From DAISVY01 sp036826635 (GTDB lineage: Bacteria > Zixibacteria > MSB-5A5 > GN15 > FEB-12), in NCBI GenBank assembly GCA_036826635.1, contig DAISVY010000004.1:176208-240207 (forward strand): a stretch of 64,000 bases of DNA. Direction: 5' to 3'. This document shows positions 8,762 to 16,704 of the stretch, piece by piece. How positions within the stretch are numbered: position 1 is the stretch's first letter; the number at the start of each line of letters is the position of its first letter. The notes below the pieces were generated by a model. It made no database searches, was not told the origin of the DNA, and saw only the letters and a program-made list of their open reading frames with translations. The translations under genes and the position numbers were made by a program.

Positions 8762-10939
8762 TCAGCTTCGTTTCTTTTTGCGACGACGGCCTCGGCGATG
8801 GTGACTGTCGGCGTCTTTCTTCCTGCGCTGTTGTTTTTCCGCCACCAGGAACAGATCCAGTTCGTTGCGCACCGTATCCACGCGCAGCACTCCCACTCGC
8901 ACGCTGTCACCGAGACGGAAGGCTCTCTTGTTGCGACGACCGACAATGCGATAGTTGGCCTCGTCATGCTGGTAGTAATCATCATCTATCGATGATACCC
9001 GCACCATACCCTCGACACCCATATTGTCTAACCGCACGAAGAAGCCCTGAGGAATCACGCCGCTGATAATACCGTCGTATTCCTCGCCCACCTGTTTGGC
9101 CATGAACGCTATCTGCTTGACCTTGACCGCCTGACGTTCGGCCGCCTCGGCCACCCGCTCGGTTTCGCTGCAATGGGCCCCGACATGATCGATAGCCACG
9201 GACACGCGCTTGGCAAACGCCACCGGGTAGCGCCCGCCTTTGAGCTTGCGCAACAGACGGTGCACGAGAAGATCGGGATAACGTCTTATGGGCGAGGTGA
9301 AATGCGCATAGTGTTTGAAAGCCAGACCAAAATGGCCGATATTGTTCCGTTGATATACCGCTTTCTGCATCGAGCGAAGCATCAGTTCGTTGATAAATTC
9401 CGCCTCGGGTGCGTCTTTTATTCCCTCGAGAAAACGAGCGAACTGAAGCGGCCTGATGTTTTTTGATACCGGGAAATGATAACCCAGACGCTCCATCATA
9501 GCCGAAAAAGCCGTCAGTTTCTCTATGTCCGGACGGTCGTGCACCCGGTATAAAAACGGCTGAGCGGCCCGAAAAGCTTCAAGAGCCACCGCCCGATTGG
9601 CAGCCAGCATGAATTCCTCGACCAAACGATGGGCCTCCAACCGCACCCGCAAGCCCAGCTCAAGCACCTCTCCTTTGTCATTGAGAATAATCTTGGATTC
9701 GGGCAGATCAAAATCGAGCGAGCCCTGAGCAAAACGACGCTTGCTCAGAAGAGAAGCCAGTTCGCGGGCCAGGGCCAGATTGTCCGCGACCCGTTTCACC
9801 CGAGGATTCGTGGTTTCACCGTCGAAAAACGACTGCACTTCTTCGTAAGTAAGGCGGGCGCGTGATTTGATAATAGTGTCGGCCAGTCTCCAGCCGGTCA
9901 TTTTGCCTGTTTTGTCGAAATCAATGAAAACCGAATGGGCCAGCCGGCGACGATTGGGCTTAAGCGAACAAACATCGTTGGACAAAACTTCGGGAAGCAT
10001 CGGAATCACCATGCCGGGCAAGTAAACCGAGTTGCCGCGCGTGAACGCTTCCGTATCCAGCGCCGAGCCGGCATCGACATAATACGACACGTCGGCAATA
10101 TGCACCCCCAGGCGATATCCCGCGGCTGTTCTTTCCACTCCCACGGCGTCATCGAAATCTTTGGCGTCGGTGGGATCAATAGTGTAAATGCATTCCCCCG
10201 TGCAATCTTCGCGGGGCAGTTTCTTTTGATCGGCCAGACGTGTGGAGACCCGCTCGGCTTCGGACAACACCTCTGCGGGAAATTCTTCGGGCAGATTGAA
10301 CGATTTTATCACCGTCAGCATGTCCACCCCGGGATCACCGGGGTAGCCCAACCGCTCGATCACTTTCCCTTCGGGATTCAAATGCGGATCGTCCCAGACA
10401 GTCAGCTTAACCACCACTCGTTCGCCTTCGCGAGCGTCGAGGCTGAGCTTCTTCGGAATGTAAATATCCCGATGGATTCGCGGATTATCCGGCGTCACCG
10501 AAAAGAAATTTCTCTCCCTGCGGAACAGCCCCACGATATTGCGATCGGAGCGTTCCAGCACCCGGATAACCGATCCGGCTTCACGACCGCGCACCTGTCC
10601 CCGCAACCGCACCATCACCCGGTCGCCGTCGAGCGCCGTCAACAGATCGTGCGACGGGATCATGATGTCTTCACTCTCCCCCTCTCGCACGAGAAAGCCG
10701 GTGCCGGCCCGATTGATCGACAACACCCCCACCGCTATGCCCATCTGGTCGGCCAGTCCAACCCGTCCGCGTTTAAGCCGCACCAGTTCTCCACCATCAA
10801 GGAGAGTCTTCAGGCTGCGGCGAAACTTGCGATACTCCGTCTGATCGACCTCCAGAGCTTTAGCCAGTTCCTTGGGCTTCATGGGGCGATCAGCTTTCGA
10901 CTGGATGAAACGGAGAATTTGTTCAGGATTCATTGTCAT
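8762..10939 (-). CDS. rnr: Ribonuclease R
   Basis: A 725-residue RNase II/R-family 3'-5' exoribonuclease. In order it shows an N-terminal winged-helix-like region (to about 70), cold-shock domains (about 75-210), the catalytic RNB domain with the metal-binding run IDPTDAKDFDDAVG, the HFTSPIRRYPDLLVHR motif near its end, an S1 domain (EEYDGIISGVIPQGFFVRL) and a very basic tail (KKDADSHHRRGRRRKKKRS). The basic tail favours RNase R over RNase II. The frame is open to 11026 but the ATG at 10939 is chosen since it begins MTMNPEQILRFIQ and sits right behind a promoter, implying a leaderless message. It is the first gene of an apparent seven-gene operon. Confidence 0.93.
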   Translation of the reverse strand: MTMNPEQILRFIQSKADRPMKPKELAKALEVDQTEYRKFRRSLKTLLDGGELVRLKRGRVGLADQMGIAVGVLSINRAGTGFLVREGESEDIMIPSHDLLTALDGDRVMVRLRGQVRGREAGSVIRVLERSDRNIVGLFRRERNFFSVTPDNPRIHRDIYIPKKLSLDAREGERVVVKLTVWDDPHLNPEGKVIERLGYPGDPGVDMLTVIKSFNLPEEFPAEVLSEAERVSTRLADQKKLPREDCTGECIYTIDPTDAKDFDDAVGVERTAAGYRLGVHIADVSYYVDAGSALDTEAFTRGNSVYLPGMVIPMLPEVLSNDVCSLKPNRRRLAHSVFIDFDKTGKMTGWRLADTIIKSRARLTYEEVQSFFDGETTNPRVKRVADNLALARELASLLSKRRFAQGSLDFDLPESKIILNDKGEVLELGLRVRLEAHRLVEEFMLAANRAVALEAFRAAQPFLYRVHDRPDIEKLTAFSAMMERLGYHFPVSKNIRPLQFARFLEGIKDAPEAEFINELMLRSMQKAVYQRNNIGHFGLAFKHYAHFTSPIRRYPDLLVHRLLRKLKGGRYPVAFAKRVSVAIDHVGAHCSETERVAEAAERQAVKVKQIAFMAKQVGEEYDGIISGVIPQGFFVRLDNMGVEGMVRVSSIDDDYYQHDEANYRIVGRRNKRAFRLGDSVRVGVLRVDTVRNELDLFLVAEKQQRRKKDADSHHRRGRRRKKKRS

Positions 10940-10944
10940 GCAAT

Positions 10945-10974
10945 AAGATAGGCGTGCGGGAGGAAAAAAGTCAA
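10945..10974 (-). promoter_or_regulatory. Promoter of rnr, predicted leaderless transcript
   Basis: TTGACT (10974-10969), an 18-nt spacer and TATCTT (10950-10945) lie directly upstream. The -10 hexamer ends 5 nt before the ATG at 10939, so transcription would start at or next to the start codon. Confidence 0.6.
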
Positions 10975-11080
10975 GCTTATTTGGCATAATTATGTCAATA
11001 TGGCAGGGGAACATGGACATGGACAACGGCCACAGCGAACAATCATGATTTACTCAGACTGGTAATACTAACCCGACCTA

Positions 11081-11110
11081 AATAAAATGGGCCCACCAAA
11101 AGGCAGGCCC
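11081..11110 (-). terminator. Intrinsic terminator of the ECF sigma / LTxxQ operon
   Basis: On the minus strand GGGCCTGCC, a TTTT loop and GGTGGGCCC form a 9-bp stem (two G-U pairs), followed by ATTTTATTT. It lies about 30 bp after the stop of the last LTxxQ gene. Confidence 0.8.
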
Positions 11111-11140
11111 GTTGTGACGTCTATTGACTATTCTACCGGT

Positions 11141-11707
11141 TTACCGTCGACCTCTGTTGAATTTTCCGCCGCCCATGCCGGGGCGTGCATCGGCATCCTC
11201 CGGACTTCTTTCACGACGTTCCAGCCTCAACTGCTCCAGCTTCTCCTTCTGGGCATCGGTCAAAACGTTGCTCATAGCCCGTTGGTGAGAATAGCGGTCT
11301 TTCTGCATCTGTCCCTTTATCTGGCTGACCCGGTCAATCTGTTGCAAAACTTCCCGCTCGCCAGCCTCGTCGCGCATAAGATTGCGAAGCTCCAGTTCGG
11401 CCTTTTCCAGTTCGGCCCGAGCGTCGATCCGCCCCATCTGAAACTGATGGCGCATATTATCGAGTTGTTCCTGCTGGGCATCGGTCAAGCCGAGCTCTTC
11501 GGCCATAGCCATCAAACCATGGCCACGGAAATCGCCCCGCCCGAAACAACCAAGACCATCACCGGGGCCGCGGGAACCAGCCTCCAAACCGGAATACCCC
11601 CAGGGGCAGTCTCTGTCTCCGCCTCGATTGTTGAACCCGGGATCGGCCAGCAAACTGAACGGTACGGCCAGGGTCAAAACCATCAGAATTGCAATTGTCT
11701 TTTTCAT
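11141..11707 (-). CDS. Spy/CpxP-like periplasmic LTxxQ protein (1)
   Basis: A 188-residue exported protein: signal peptide (1-21), a Gly/Arg/Asp-rich linker (25-60), then a helical domain with two LTxxQ-type motifs, LTDAQQEQLDNM (about 74) and LTDAQKEKLEQL (about 147), separated by a charged helix. This is the pattern of Spy, CpxP and ZraP-like periplasmic chaperones or metal sensors. AGGAG lies upstream of the ATG. It is the last gene of the ECF sigma operon, fitting an envelope-stress or metal-stress output. The ligand cannot be told. Confidence 0.85.
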   Translation of the reverse strand: MKKTIAILMVLTLAVPFSLLADPGFNNRGGDRDCPWGYSGLEAGSRGPGDGLGCFGRGDFRGHGLMAMAEELGLTDAQQEQLDNMRHQFQMGRIDARAELEKAELELRNLMRDEAGEREVLQQIDRVSQIKGQMQKDRYSHQRAMSNVLTDAQKEKLEQLRLERRERSPEDADARPGMGGGKFNRGRR

Positions 11708-11759
11708 CTTGTGTACTCCTTTTTCTTATCGCTTCACGTTTTTTCTCATCATCCTGTCA

Positions 11760-12425
11760 TCACTCGTCACCCGATGGAGACCAGGCCCCGGAACGCCGAC
11801 CCTGACGGCGAAATTCGCGCACCTGCTCAAGCAGTTCCATCTCAAAGCGTTCCTGGAAAATGATCAACCGGCCCATCTGTGCCGGGGTCAACAAATCGGT
11901 TACCTTTTCCATAAACATTTCGGTTTGCCGATACTGGGATTGTTTGATCTCGCGCATCTCATGTATCAGCGAGTCAATTACTCCGGAATCGGGTTCCGAC
12001 GCCTCAAGTGCCCCGCTGAGAGCGGTCAAAGTCTGCTGCCTGGCCGTATTCAGTTCTCCCAGATCGCACCGCAACGAACGGTAAGCGGTCAGAAACGGCA
12101 CTTCCTGATCATCGCCAAGGTCAAGCATCTCGAGCAATTTGAGCAGGCGCAATTGCTCAAGGTGTTTGCGCCGCTGTCCTTCCCGCTTACCGGCCGAGGC
12201 CATTTGCCCCCGACCGGGACGCCTTCCCTGCATTCCGGAGAAATCGTCCTCGGCCAACTGAGCCAACTCCGGGGACAGAGCATCATAGCCGGCATAGCCG
12301 CCGTCCCCGGGGCTTTTCGCAAAACAGCCATGCCCCCGAGAATCGGTTTCTCTCGCCGACAACGGCAGGGCAGTCACCCCGAACAACGTTATCAAAATCA
12401 AAATTCCGAGTAGTCTTCGGCTCAC
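11760..12425 (-). CDS. Spy/CpxP-like periplasmic LTxxQ protein (2)
   Basis: A 221-residue exported protein with a signal peptide (1-24), a flexible region with single Cys and His (GHGCFAKS), and a helical, charged domain. The C-terminal LTPAQMGRLIIFQERF (about 183) is an LTxxQ motif; the first motif is eroded (LLKLLEMLDLGDDQEVPF). It is a divergent paralogue of the next gene downstream. The GTG start overlaps the anti-sigma stop by 4 bp, indicating coupling. Role inferred as a periplasmic stress protein or sensor feeding back on the sigma/anti-sigma pair. Confidence 0.75.
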   Translation of the reverse strand: MSRRLLGILILITLFGVTALPLSARETDSRGHGCFAKSPGDGGYAGYDALSPELAQLAEDDFSGMQGRRPGRGQMASAGKREGQRRKHLEQLRLLKLLEMLDLGDDQEVPFLTAYRSLRCDLGELNTARQQTLTALSGALEASEPDSGVIDSLIHEMREIKQSQYRQTEMFMEKVTDLLTPAQMGRLIIFQERFEMELLEQVREFRRQGRRSGAWSPSGDE

Positions 12426-12991
12426 AACATATCCCCCACCGTCAAATTATCTTCAAGGTACTTCATCTCTTCATCTGAGAGATCGTCCAGCAACGCTTCA
12501 TCGGCTCCGAAAAACCTGCCGTCGCTGAAATCCTCTATGAGAACACTTACCAGCTCGTCGTCCATTTCGTTGAATTCGTCCGTGCCGTCAGTCGTAGCCA
12601 CAAGAGCAGATTCTCCCGGCGACGCGACGTTAGCGGAAAGGTCCACCGTCCGGTGTTTCCCGATCAGGTAACCGCCCAGCAGCGCTCCCGTAACGACCAG
12701 CACAGCCGCAACACCGGCAAGCCGACGCACCCAGTTGATCGACGTTATGGCGGGAGGCAACACTGTGTCCAGACGATTCTCGACCTCGCTGACGGCCGCT
12801 TCGATTTCCGCCGACGAGAAAGCCGGATCGCCGCCCTGACCGCACGTTTCGACCAGACCGGCCAGTTCGTCGGCATAGGCCCGACAGGCAGGACAAGCCT
12901 GCAAATGTTTCAGGACATCGGCCGGGAAATCGGACGAACCAAAACTCAGTTCAATCTGCTCGCGGCATTGTTCACAGGTCATGACCGCCAT
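12422..12991 (-). CDS. Zinc-finger (zf-HC2) anti-sigma factor
   Basis: A 189-residue protein with N-terminal CEQCREQIE and HLQACPACRAYADEL, the H-x3-C-x2-C signature of ZAS-type anti-sigma factors. One membrane segment follows at about 90-110 (LAGVAAVLVVTGALLGGYLIG), and the remaining acidic tail would be periplasmic. It overlaps the ECF sigma gene by 13 bp. In this family the N-terminal domain sequesters the cognate sigma factor until a signal releases it. A second ATG ten bases in (before the Cys motif) is also a possible start. Confidence 0.9.
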   Translation of the reverse strand: MAVMTCEQCREQIELSFGSSDFPADVLKHLQACPACRAYADELAGLVETCGQGGDPAFSSAEIEAAVSEVENRLDTVLPPAITSINWVRRLAGVAAVLVVTGALLGGYLIGKHRTVDLSANVASPGESALVATTDGTDEFNEMDDELVSVLIEDFSDGRFFGADEALLDDLSDEEMKYLEDNLTVGDML

Positions 12992-13533
12992 CCTTCCGCC
13001 TCAGCCGCTTCTCGCAGCTTTCTAACTGCCTCGCGATAGCCTGTCTTGACCGTTCCTTCCGCCCGACCGAGCGTTTCGGCAATCTCACGAAACGACAACT
13101 GATGATAAAAACGCAGGTTGAATATCGCCCGCTGCTGATCAGGCAGGGAAGCCATGAAAGTCAGAACCCGACCGGCCAGTTCTTTCTGCAGGAATTCTTT
13201 TTCCGGATTGCCCACCGCAACCAATTGGTCGACATTCTCCGGGGACTGCATCCGACGAGAGGCTTTGAGATAATTGAGCGACTTGTTGACGGCAATACGA
13301 TAGAGCCAACCGGAAAAACCGGCGTCCCGACGGAATGTTGCGAGATTCTCCCAGGCCGAAACGAAGGTTTCCTGAGCCAGATCAAGGGCTGACTCTCTCT
13401 CACCCGTCATTCTATATGTCAAGGCGGCTACTTGTGGCATCATTGCGCTCACAATTGCGGAAAAGGCTTGTCGGTCACCACCAACGGCCCTATCCACCAG
13501 TTGTTCAATGAGCTCTCCGGTCGGTTTGTTCAT
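12979..13533 (-). CDS. ECF-type RNA polymerase sigma factor
   Basis: A 184-residue RpoE-like sigma factor. Region 2 is visible at about 25-90 (LTYRMTGERESALDLAQETFVSAWENL, then FSGWLYRIAVNKSLNYLK) and region 4 at about 120-175 (LPDQQRAIFNLRFYHQLSFREIAETLG, then GTVKTGYREAVRKL). It has no extra C-terminal domain. The cognate anti-sigma and two periplasmic LTxxQ proteins follow in the same operon, so it probably directs an envelope-stress regulon and its own operon. Two direct repeats containing GACTAA and a GGAAC-like box lie 40-70 bp upstream. Confidence 0.93.
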   Translation of the reverse strand: MNKPTGELIEQLVDRAVGGDRQAFSAIVSAMMPQVAALTYRMTGERESALDLAQETFVSAWENLATFRRDAGFSGWLYRIAVNKSLNYLKASRRMQSPENVDQLVAVGNPEKEFLQKELAGRVLTFMASLPDQQRAIFNLRFYHQLSFREIAETLGRAEGTVKTGYREAVRKLREAAEAEGWRS

Positions 13534-13568
13534 GTCTCTTCGTTCTGCTACTAAGACAACCTAAACCG

Positions 13569-13601
13569 CCAAAAGACTAACGCGGGTTCCAAAAAGACTA
13601 A
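13569..13601 (-). promoter_or_regulatory. Direct repeat upstream of the ECF sigma gene
   Basis: CCAAAAGACTAA (13569-13580) recurs as CCAAAAAGACTAA (13589-13601), 20 bp apart, about two helical turns. On the minus strand GGAACC, like the -35 of ECF promoters, lies between them (13585-13590). It may be an autoregulatory promoter or operator; a matching -10 at normal spacing is not evident. Confidence 0.35.
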
Positions 13602-13636
13602 GAAAAAAACTGATTTTATTGGGGGACAGAGTGTTA

Positions 13637-13648
13637 GCGAACGTTCGC
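13637..13648. repeat. 12-bp perfect palindrome between mreB and the ECF sigma gene
   Basis: GCGAACGTTCGC is self-complementary and lies just after the mreB stop. There is no T-run and no known operator match that I can name. Confidence 0.3.
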
Positions 13649-13651
13649 CGA

Positions 13652-14680
13652 TTAATCGCGGCGGCTTTTTTCAAGCACTTTGGTGTACTTGGTGAAATCC
13701 TCGATCACCTTCCCGGTGCCGCGCACCACGCACGACAAAGGATCATCGGCGATATTTACCGGCAGATTGGTTTCCTGCCGTAAACGCTTGTCCAAACCGC
13801 GCAACATGGCCCCCCCGCCGGTCAGAACAATACCCCGCTCAAGAATATCGGAAGCCAGTTCCGGAGGGGTCTGTTCCAAAGCCTGGCGAACCGCCTCAAC
13901 CACGATATCCAGCGTCTCCGAAAGAGCTTCTCGTATCTGGACCGAAGAAATCTTGAGATTCTTGGGCACTCCGGCAACCAAATCGCGACCTTTGATCTCC
14001 ATGGACAGCTCTTTTTCGAGGGCAAAGGCTGAGCCGATCTGTATTTTTATCGTCTCGGCAGTCAACTCGCCGATAAGAAGGTTATAATTCTTCTTGAGAT
14101 AACTGATAATCGCATCATTGAACTCGTCGCCCGCCACCCGTATCGAAGTGTCGTTGACGATACCGTTAAGAGCAATCACGGCGATTTCCGAGGTACCACC
14201 ACCGATGTCGATTATCATAATGCCGGTCGGTTGATCCACGGCCAGACCAACACCGATTGCGGCGGCCATTGGTTCCTGAATCAGGTACACTTCGCGAGCC
14301 CCGGCGTTTTCGGCCGAGTCACGCACCGCTCGCTTTTCGACTTCGGTAATACCCGACGGGACCGAAATGACAATCCGGGGCTTCATCAGGTATTTGTGCT
14401 TGACCACCCGGCGAATGAAATCGGCGATCAACTTTTCCGACATCTCAAAATCGGCGATAACACCGTCCTTGAGCGGTCGAATAGCCTCGATACCACCGGG
14501 AGTACGGCCCGTCATTTCCTTGGCGGCCGAACCGATAGCCAGAATTTTACCGGTGCTCTTCTCAACCGCCACCACCGACGGTTCATTGAGAACGATTCCC
14601 TGATTGCGAACATATACCAGCGTGTTGGCCGTACCGAGGTCGATGCCGATATCGTTGGAAAGAAGGTCCAGAAAGCCCAA
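13652..14680 (-). CDS. mreB: Rod-shape-determining actin homologue MreB
   Basis: A 342-residue MreB/Mbl protein. The actin-fold motifs are clear: phosphate-1 DIGIDLGTANTLVY (10-23), phosphate-2 IMIIDIGGGTSEIAVI (about 162-177) and adenosine motif GIVLTGGGAMLRGLD (about 285-299). It forms membrane-bound filaments guiding side-wall peptidoglycan synthesis. The start is TTG with AAGGGA 6-7 nt upstream; it yields MGFLDLLSNDIGIDLG, the normal MreB N-terminus. The usual partners mreC and mreD are not adjacent; the gene appears monocistronic. Confidence 0.96.
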   Translation of the reverse strand: MGFLDLLSNDIGIDLGTANTLVYVRNQGIVLNEPSVVAVEKSTGKILAIGSAAKEMTGRTPGGIEAIRPLKDGVIADFEMSEKLIADFIRRVVKHKYLMKPRIVISVPSGITEVEKRAVRDSAENAGAREVYLIQEPMAAAIGVGLAVDQPTGIMIIDIGGGTSEIAVIALNGIVNDTSIRVAGDEFNDAIISYLKKNYNLLIGELTAETIKIQIGSAFALEKELSMEIKGRDLVAGVPKNLKISSVQIREALSETLDIVVEAVRQALEQTPPELASDILERGIVLTGGGAMLRGLDKRLRQETNLPVNIADDPLSCVVRGTGKVIEDFTKYTKVLEKSRRD

Positions 14681-14701
14681 GTCAAGTCCCTTTTACCGTC
14701 T

Positions 14702-14729
14702 ATACTAATCCCTTGCCGGGCACGCCCAA
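14702..14729 (-). promoter_or_regulatory. Possible mreB promoter
   Basis: TTGGGC (14729-14724), a 16-nt spacer and TAGTAT (14707-14702) give a moderate sigma-70 match about 25 bp before the mreB start. The rest of the 226-bp gap between mreB and rluD shows nothing recognisable. Confidence 0.4.
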
Positions 14730-14906
14730 CCGCACGTAAACCGGATTCCAATACTGTCTATCGATAAAAATCGTCATAAGTTTACCTGCTGTAAGCCGTC
14801 GGAGCAAGAAAAAAGAAAACTATGCCACGTCACGCCGTACCGGTGACGCCCAAAGCACCGAAAAAGACACGGATAAATCAACGGGCAGACATGCTCACCG
14901 GGCGGC

Positions 14907-15905
14907 TTACGGACTCTCGACTCGGTCCAGATGAGCCAGAACAGCCGCAAAATCAGCCGGCAAAGGAGCATCGAAAACCATCTTCTGAAACGTGTGCGGG
15001 TGGCTGAATTCGAGTCGCCGGGCGTGCAGGGCCTGACGCGTGATGAGCCCGAGCAACTGTCTGGCCGCTGGCCGGTCCGGTCCGAACATGCCCCGGACCC
15101 ATTTCTCACGACCGCCATAATCAGGATCGCCGAACACCGGATGACCCAGATGCGACAGATGCACACGGATCTGATGGGTTCGACCGGTCAACAGAGAAAC
15201 ATCCAGCAAATCGTACTGGCGATAACGCCGCAGGAGTCGATATTCGGTGACGGCCTGACGGGCGGCCGTGCCGGTGACGCTCATATGAGTACGGTCTTTC
15301 AGCGAACGACCGATGGGCAAATCGATAGTCCCCTGCTCTTCTTTCAAATGACCGCACACCAGGGCCAGATAGGTCCGTTTAAGTTCCCGGCTCTGGATAG
15401 CCTTCTGCAAAGCCGCGTAGGTCGCGTCGTTGCGAGCGACCACCAGAAGTCCGGAAGTCTCTTTGTCTAACCGGTGGACAATGCCGGGACGGTCGTGCCC
15501 CGCTTTTGAAGATAATTGCTTGAAATGGTACACCAGGGCATTGACCAGCGTGCCGGTGCGATTTCCCACTCCCGGATGGGTTACCAGACCGGTCGGCTTG
15601 TTAACCACAACCAGATCTTCATCCTGATAGCGGATATCGAGAGGGATGTTTTCACCGCTGATGTCAGTCGAAGGTTCGGGCGGTACGGTGATTTCGATAT
15701 TCTCGCCGCCAGTCAGGTTGTATTTGGTCGCTACCGTCTCACCGTTCACGGTAATCAACCCCCCGGCGATCAATTTCTGGATTTTGGTTCGGGACAGACC
15801 CAACTCGTCAAGTGTGCCCAGGTACTTGTCAAGACGTTCACCGGCGGCGGTGGGAGAAACCGCGACAGAAATTGTTTCGCCCCGGTCGGCCTCACGTTCG
15901 GGCAT
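14907..15905 (-). CDS. RluD-family 23S rRNA pseudouridine synthase
   Basis: A 332-residue RluA/RluD-type enzyme. An S4 RNA-binding domain (about 20-75, LDKYLGTLDELGLSRTKIQKLI) precedes the catalytic domain, which carries the signature GIVHRLDKETSGLLVVARND with the nucleophilic Asp. It also has GRTHQIRVHLSHLGHP near the C-terminus. The ATG at 15905 has GAGGG 7 nt upstream; an in-frame GTG at 15932 would overlap pdxJ by 14 bp. Target uridines cannot be assigned, so no symbol is given. Confidence 0.92.
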   Translation of the reverse strand: MPEREADRGETISVAVSPTAAGERLDKYLGTLDELGLSRTKIQKLIAGGLITVNGETVATKYNLTGGENIEITVPPEPSTDISGENIPLDIRYQDEDLVVVNKPTGLVTHPGVGNRTGTLVNALVYHFKQLSSKAGHDRPGIVHRLDKETSGLLVVARNDATYAALQKAIQSRELKRTYLALVCGHLKEEQGTIDLPIGRSLKDRTHMSVTGTAARQAVTEYRLLRRYRQYDLLDVSLLTGRTHQIRVHLSHLGHPVFGDPDYGGREKWVRGMFGPDRPAARQLLGLITRQALHARRLEFSHPHTFQKMVFDAPLPADFAAVLAHLDRVESP

Positions 15906-15918
15906 GCCGGTTCCCTCT

Positions 15919-16644
15919 TCAGACCCGTTCACTGCGCAGGAGCGTCAGCATATCGGCCACGGCGCGTTCCAACCCGCACAGGACGGCTCGGGCGACGATT
16001 GCATGACCGACGAAAAACTCATCGATCAGCTTCAACTCCTGGAGAGCCACCACATTCTTATAATCGACCCCGCGACCGGCATACACGGTCACATCCGCCT
16101 TGGACGCTGCCTGAGCGGCGGCATCGATACGGTCGAGTTCCCGCTGGGCTTCTTCCAATGTGTGCGCCTGCGTAAAACCGGCGCAACTCAGCAACACCGC
16201 GTCGCCCCCCGCACGACTGGCCCCCTTGACCGAGTCGACCTCCGGCTCAATCAGGAAACACACCGCTACCCCGGCCCCGTGAAAACGCACCGCGATATCG
16301 GAAAAGTCAAGCGGCGCTTTCGTGAAGTCGATCCCCGACACGGGAGCATCGACATCGGCATGATCCGCGACCAGCGTGACCATGGCGGGTTTTACTTCAA
16401 GAACCCGGTCGATGATATCTTCGGTCGGCGGGATTTCAATCGTCAGCCTGGTCTTGACCAATTCCCGAAGAATGTACAAATCGCGGTCGCGAACATACTT
16501 GCGATCCCGCCGCAGTTGAATGGCCACACCGTCGGCGCCTGCCAGCTCGGCCAGCACGGCAGCCTGGGCCGGGTCCGGTTCCTTTAGCCGCCGCGCCTCT
16601 CGCAGCACAGCGATTTCATCCAGATTAACCGATAACAAAGCCAC
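15919..16644 (-). CDS. pdxJ: PdxJ-like (pyridoxine 5'-phosphate synthase family) protein with altered active site
   Basis: The 241-residue protein follows PdxJ from end to end: SVNLDEIAVLREARRL, PDPAQAAVLAELAGADGV, the TEDIIDRVLEVKP segment and FFVGHAIVARAVLCGL. PdxJ condenses 1-deoxyxylulose 5-phosphate with 3-amino-2-oxopropyl phosphate to make pyridoxine 5'-phosphate. Compared with E. coli PdxJ as I remember it, the catalytic His45 of VHLRED is Gln (AIQLRRD, Q43), the His in AGHG is Arg (YAGRGV, R191), the early NIDH is NLDE, and the EIHTG strand is LLSCAG; the catalytic Glu (IEIPPTED, E70) remains. It may be a divergent PdxJ or a paralogue with another role. The start is GTG, with GAGGG 8 nt upstream. 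Confidence 0.8.
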   Translation of the reverse strand: MALLSVNLDEIAVLREARRLKEPDPAQAAVLAELAGADGVAIQLRRDRKYVRDRDLYILRELVKTRLTIEIPPTEDIIDRVLEVKPAMVTLVADHADVDAPVSGIDFTKAPLDFSDIAVRFHGAGVAVCFLIEPEVDSVKGASRAGGDAVLLSCAGFTQAHTLEEAQRELDRIDAAAQAASKADVTVYAGRGVDYKNVVALQELKLIDEFFVGHAIVARAVLCGLERAVADMLTLLRSERV

Positions 16645-16704
16645 GGGACTACCCTCGCATATTTTCAGATCTTGCCGTCAGATGACTTTTATACACGATG
16701 TTTA

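Noticed and set aside
13569..13601. Complete ECF promoter upstream of the sigma gene
   Set aside because: A GGAAC-like -35 is present but no matching -10 lies at 16-17 nt, so only the direct repeats are reported.
14774..15166. Minus-strand open frame between mreB and rluD
   Set aside because: It overlaps the 3' part of rluD in another frame and has no family pattern; the intergenic part alone is too short.
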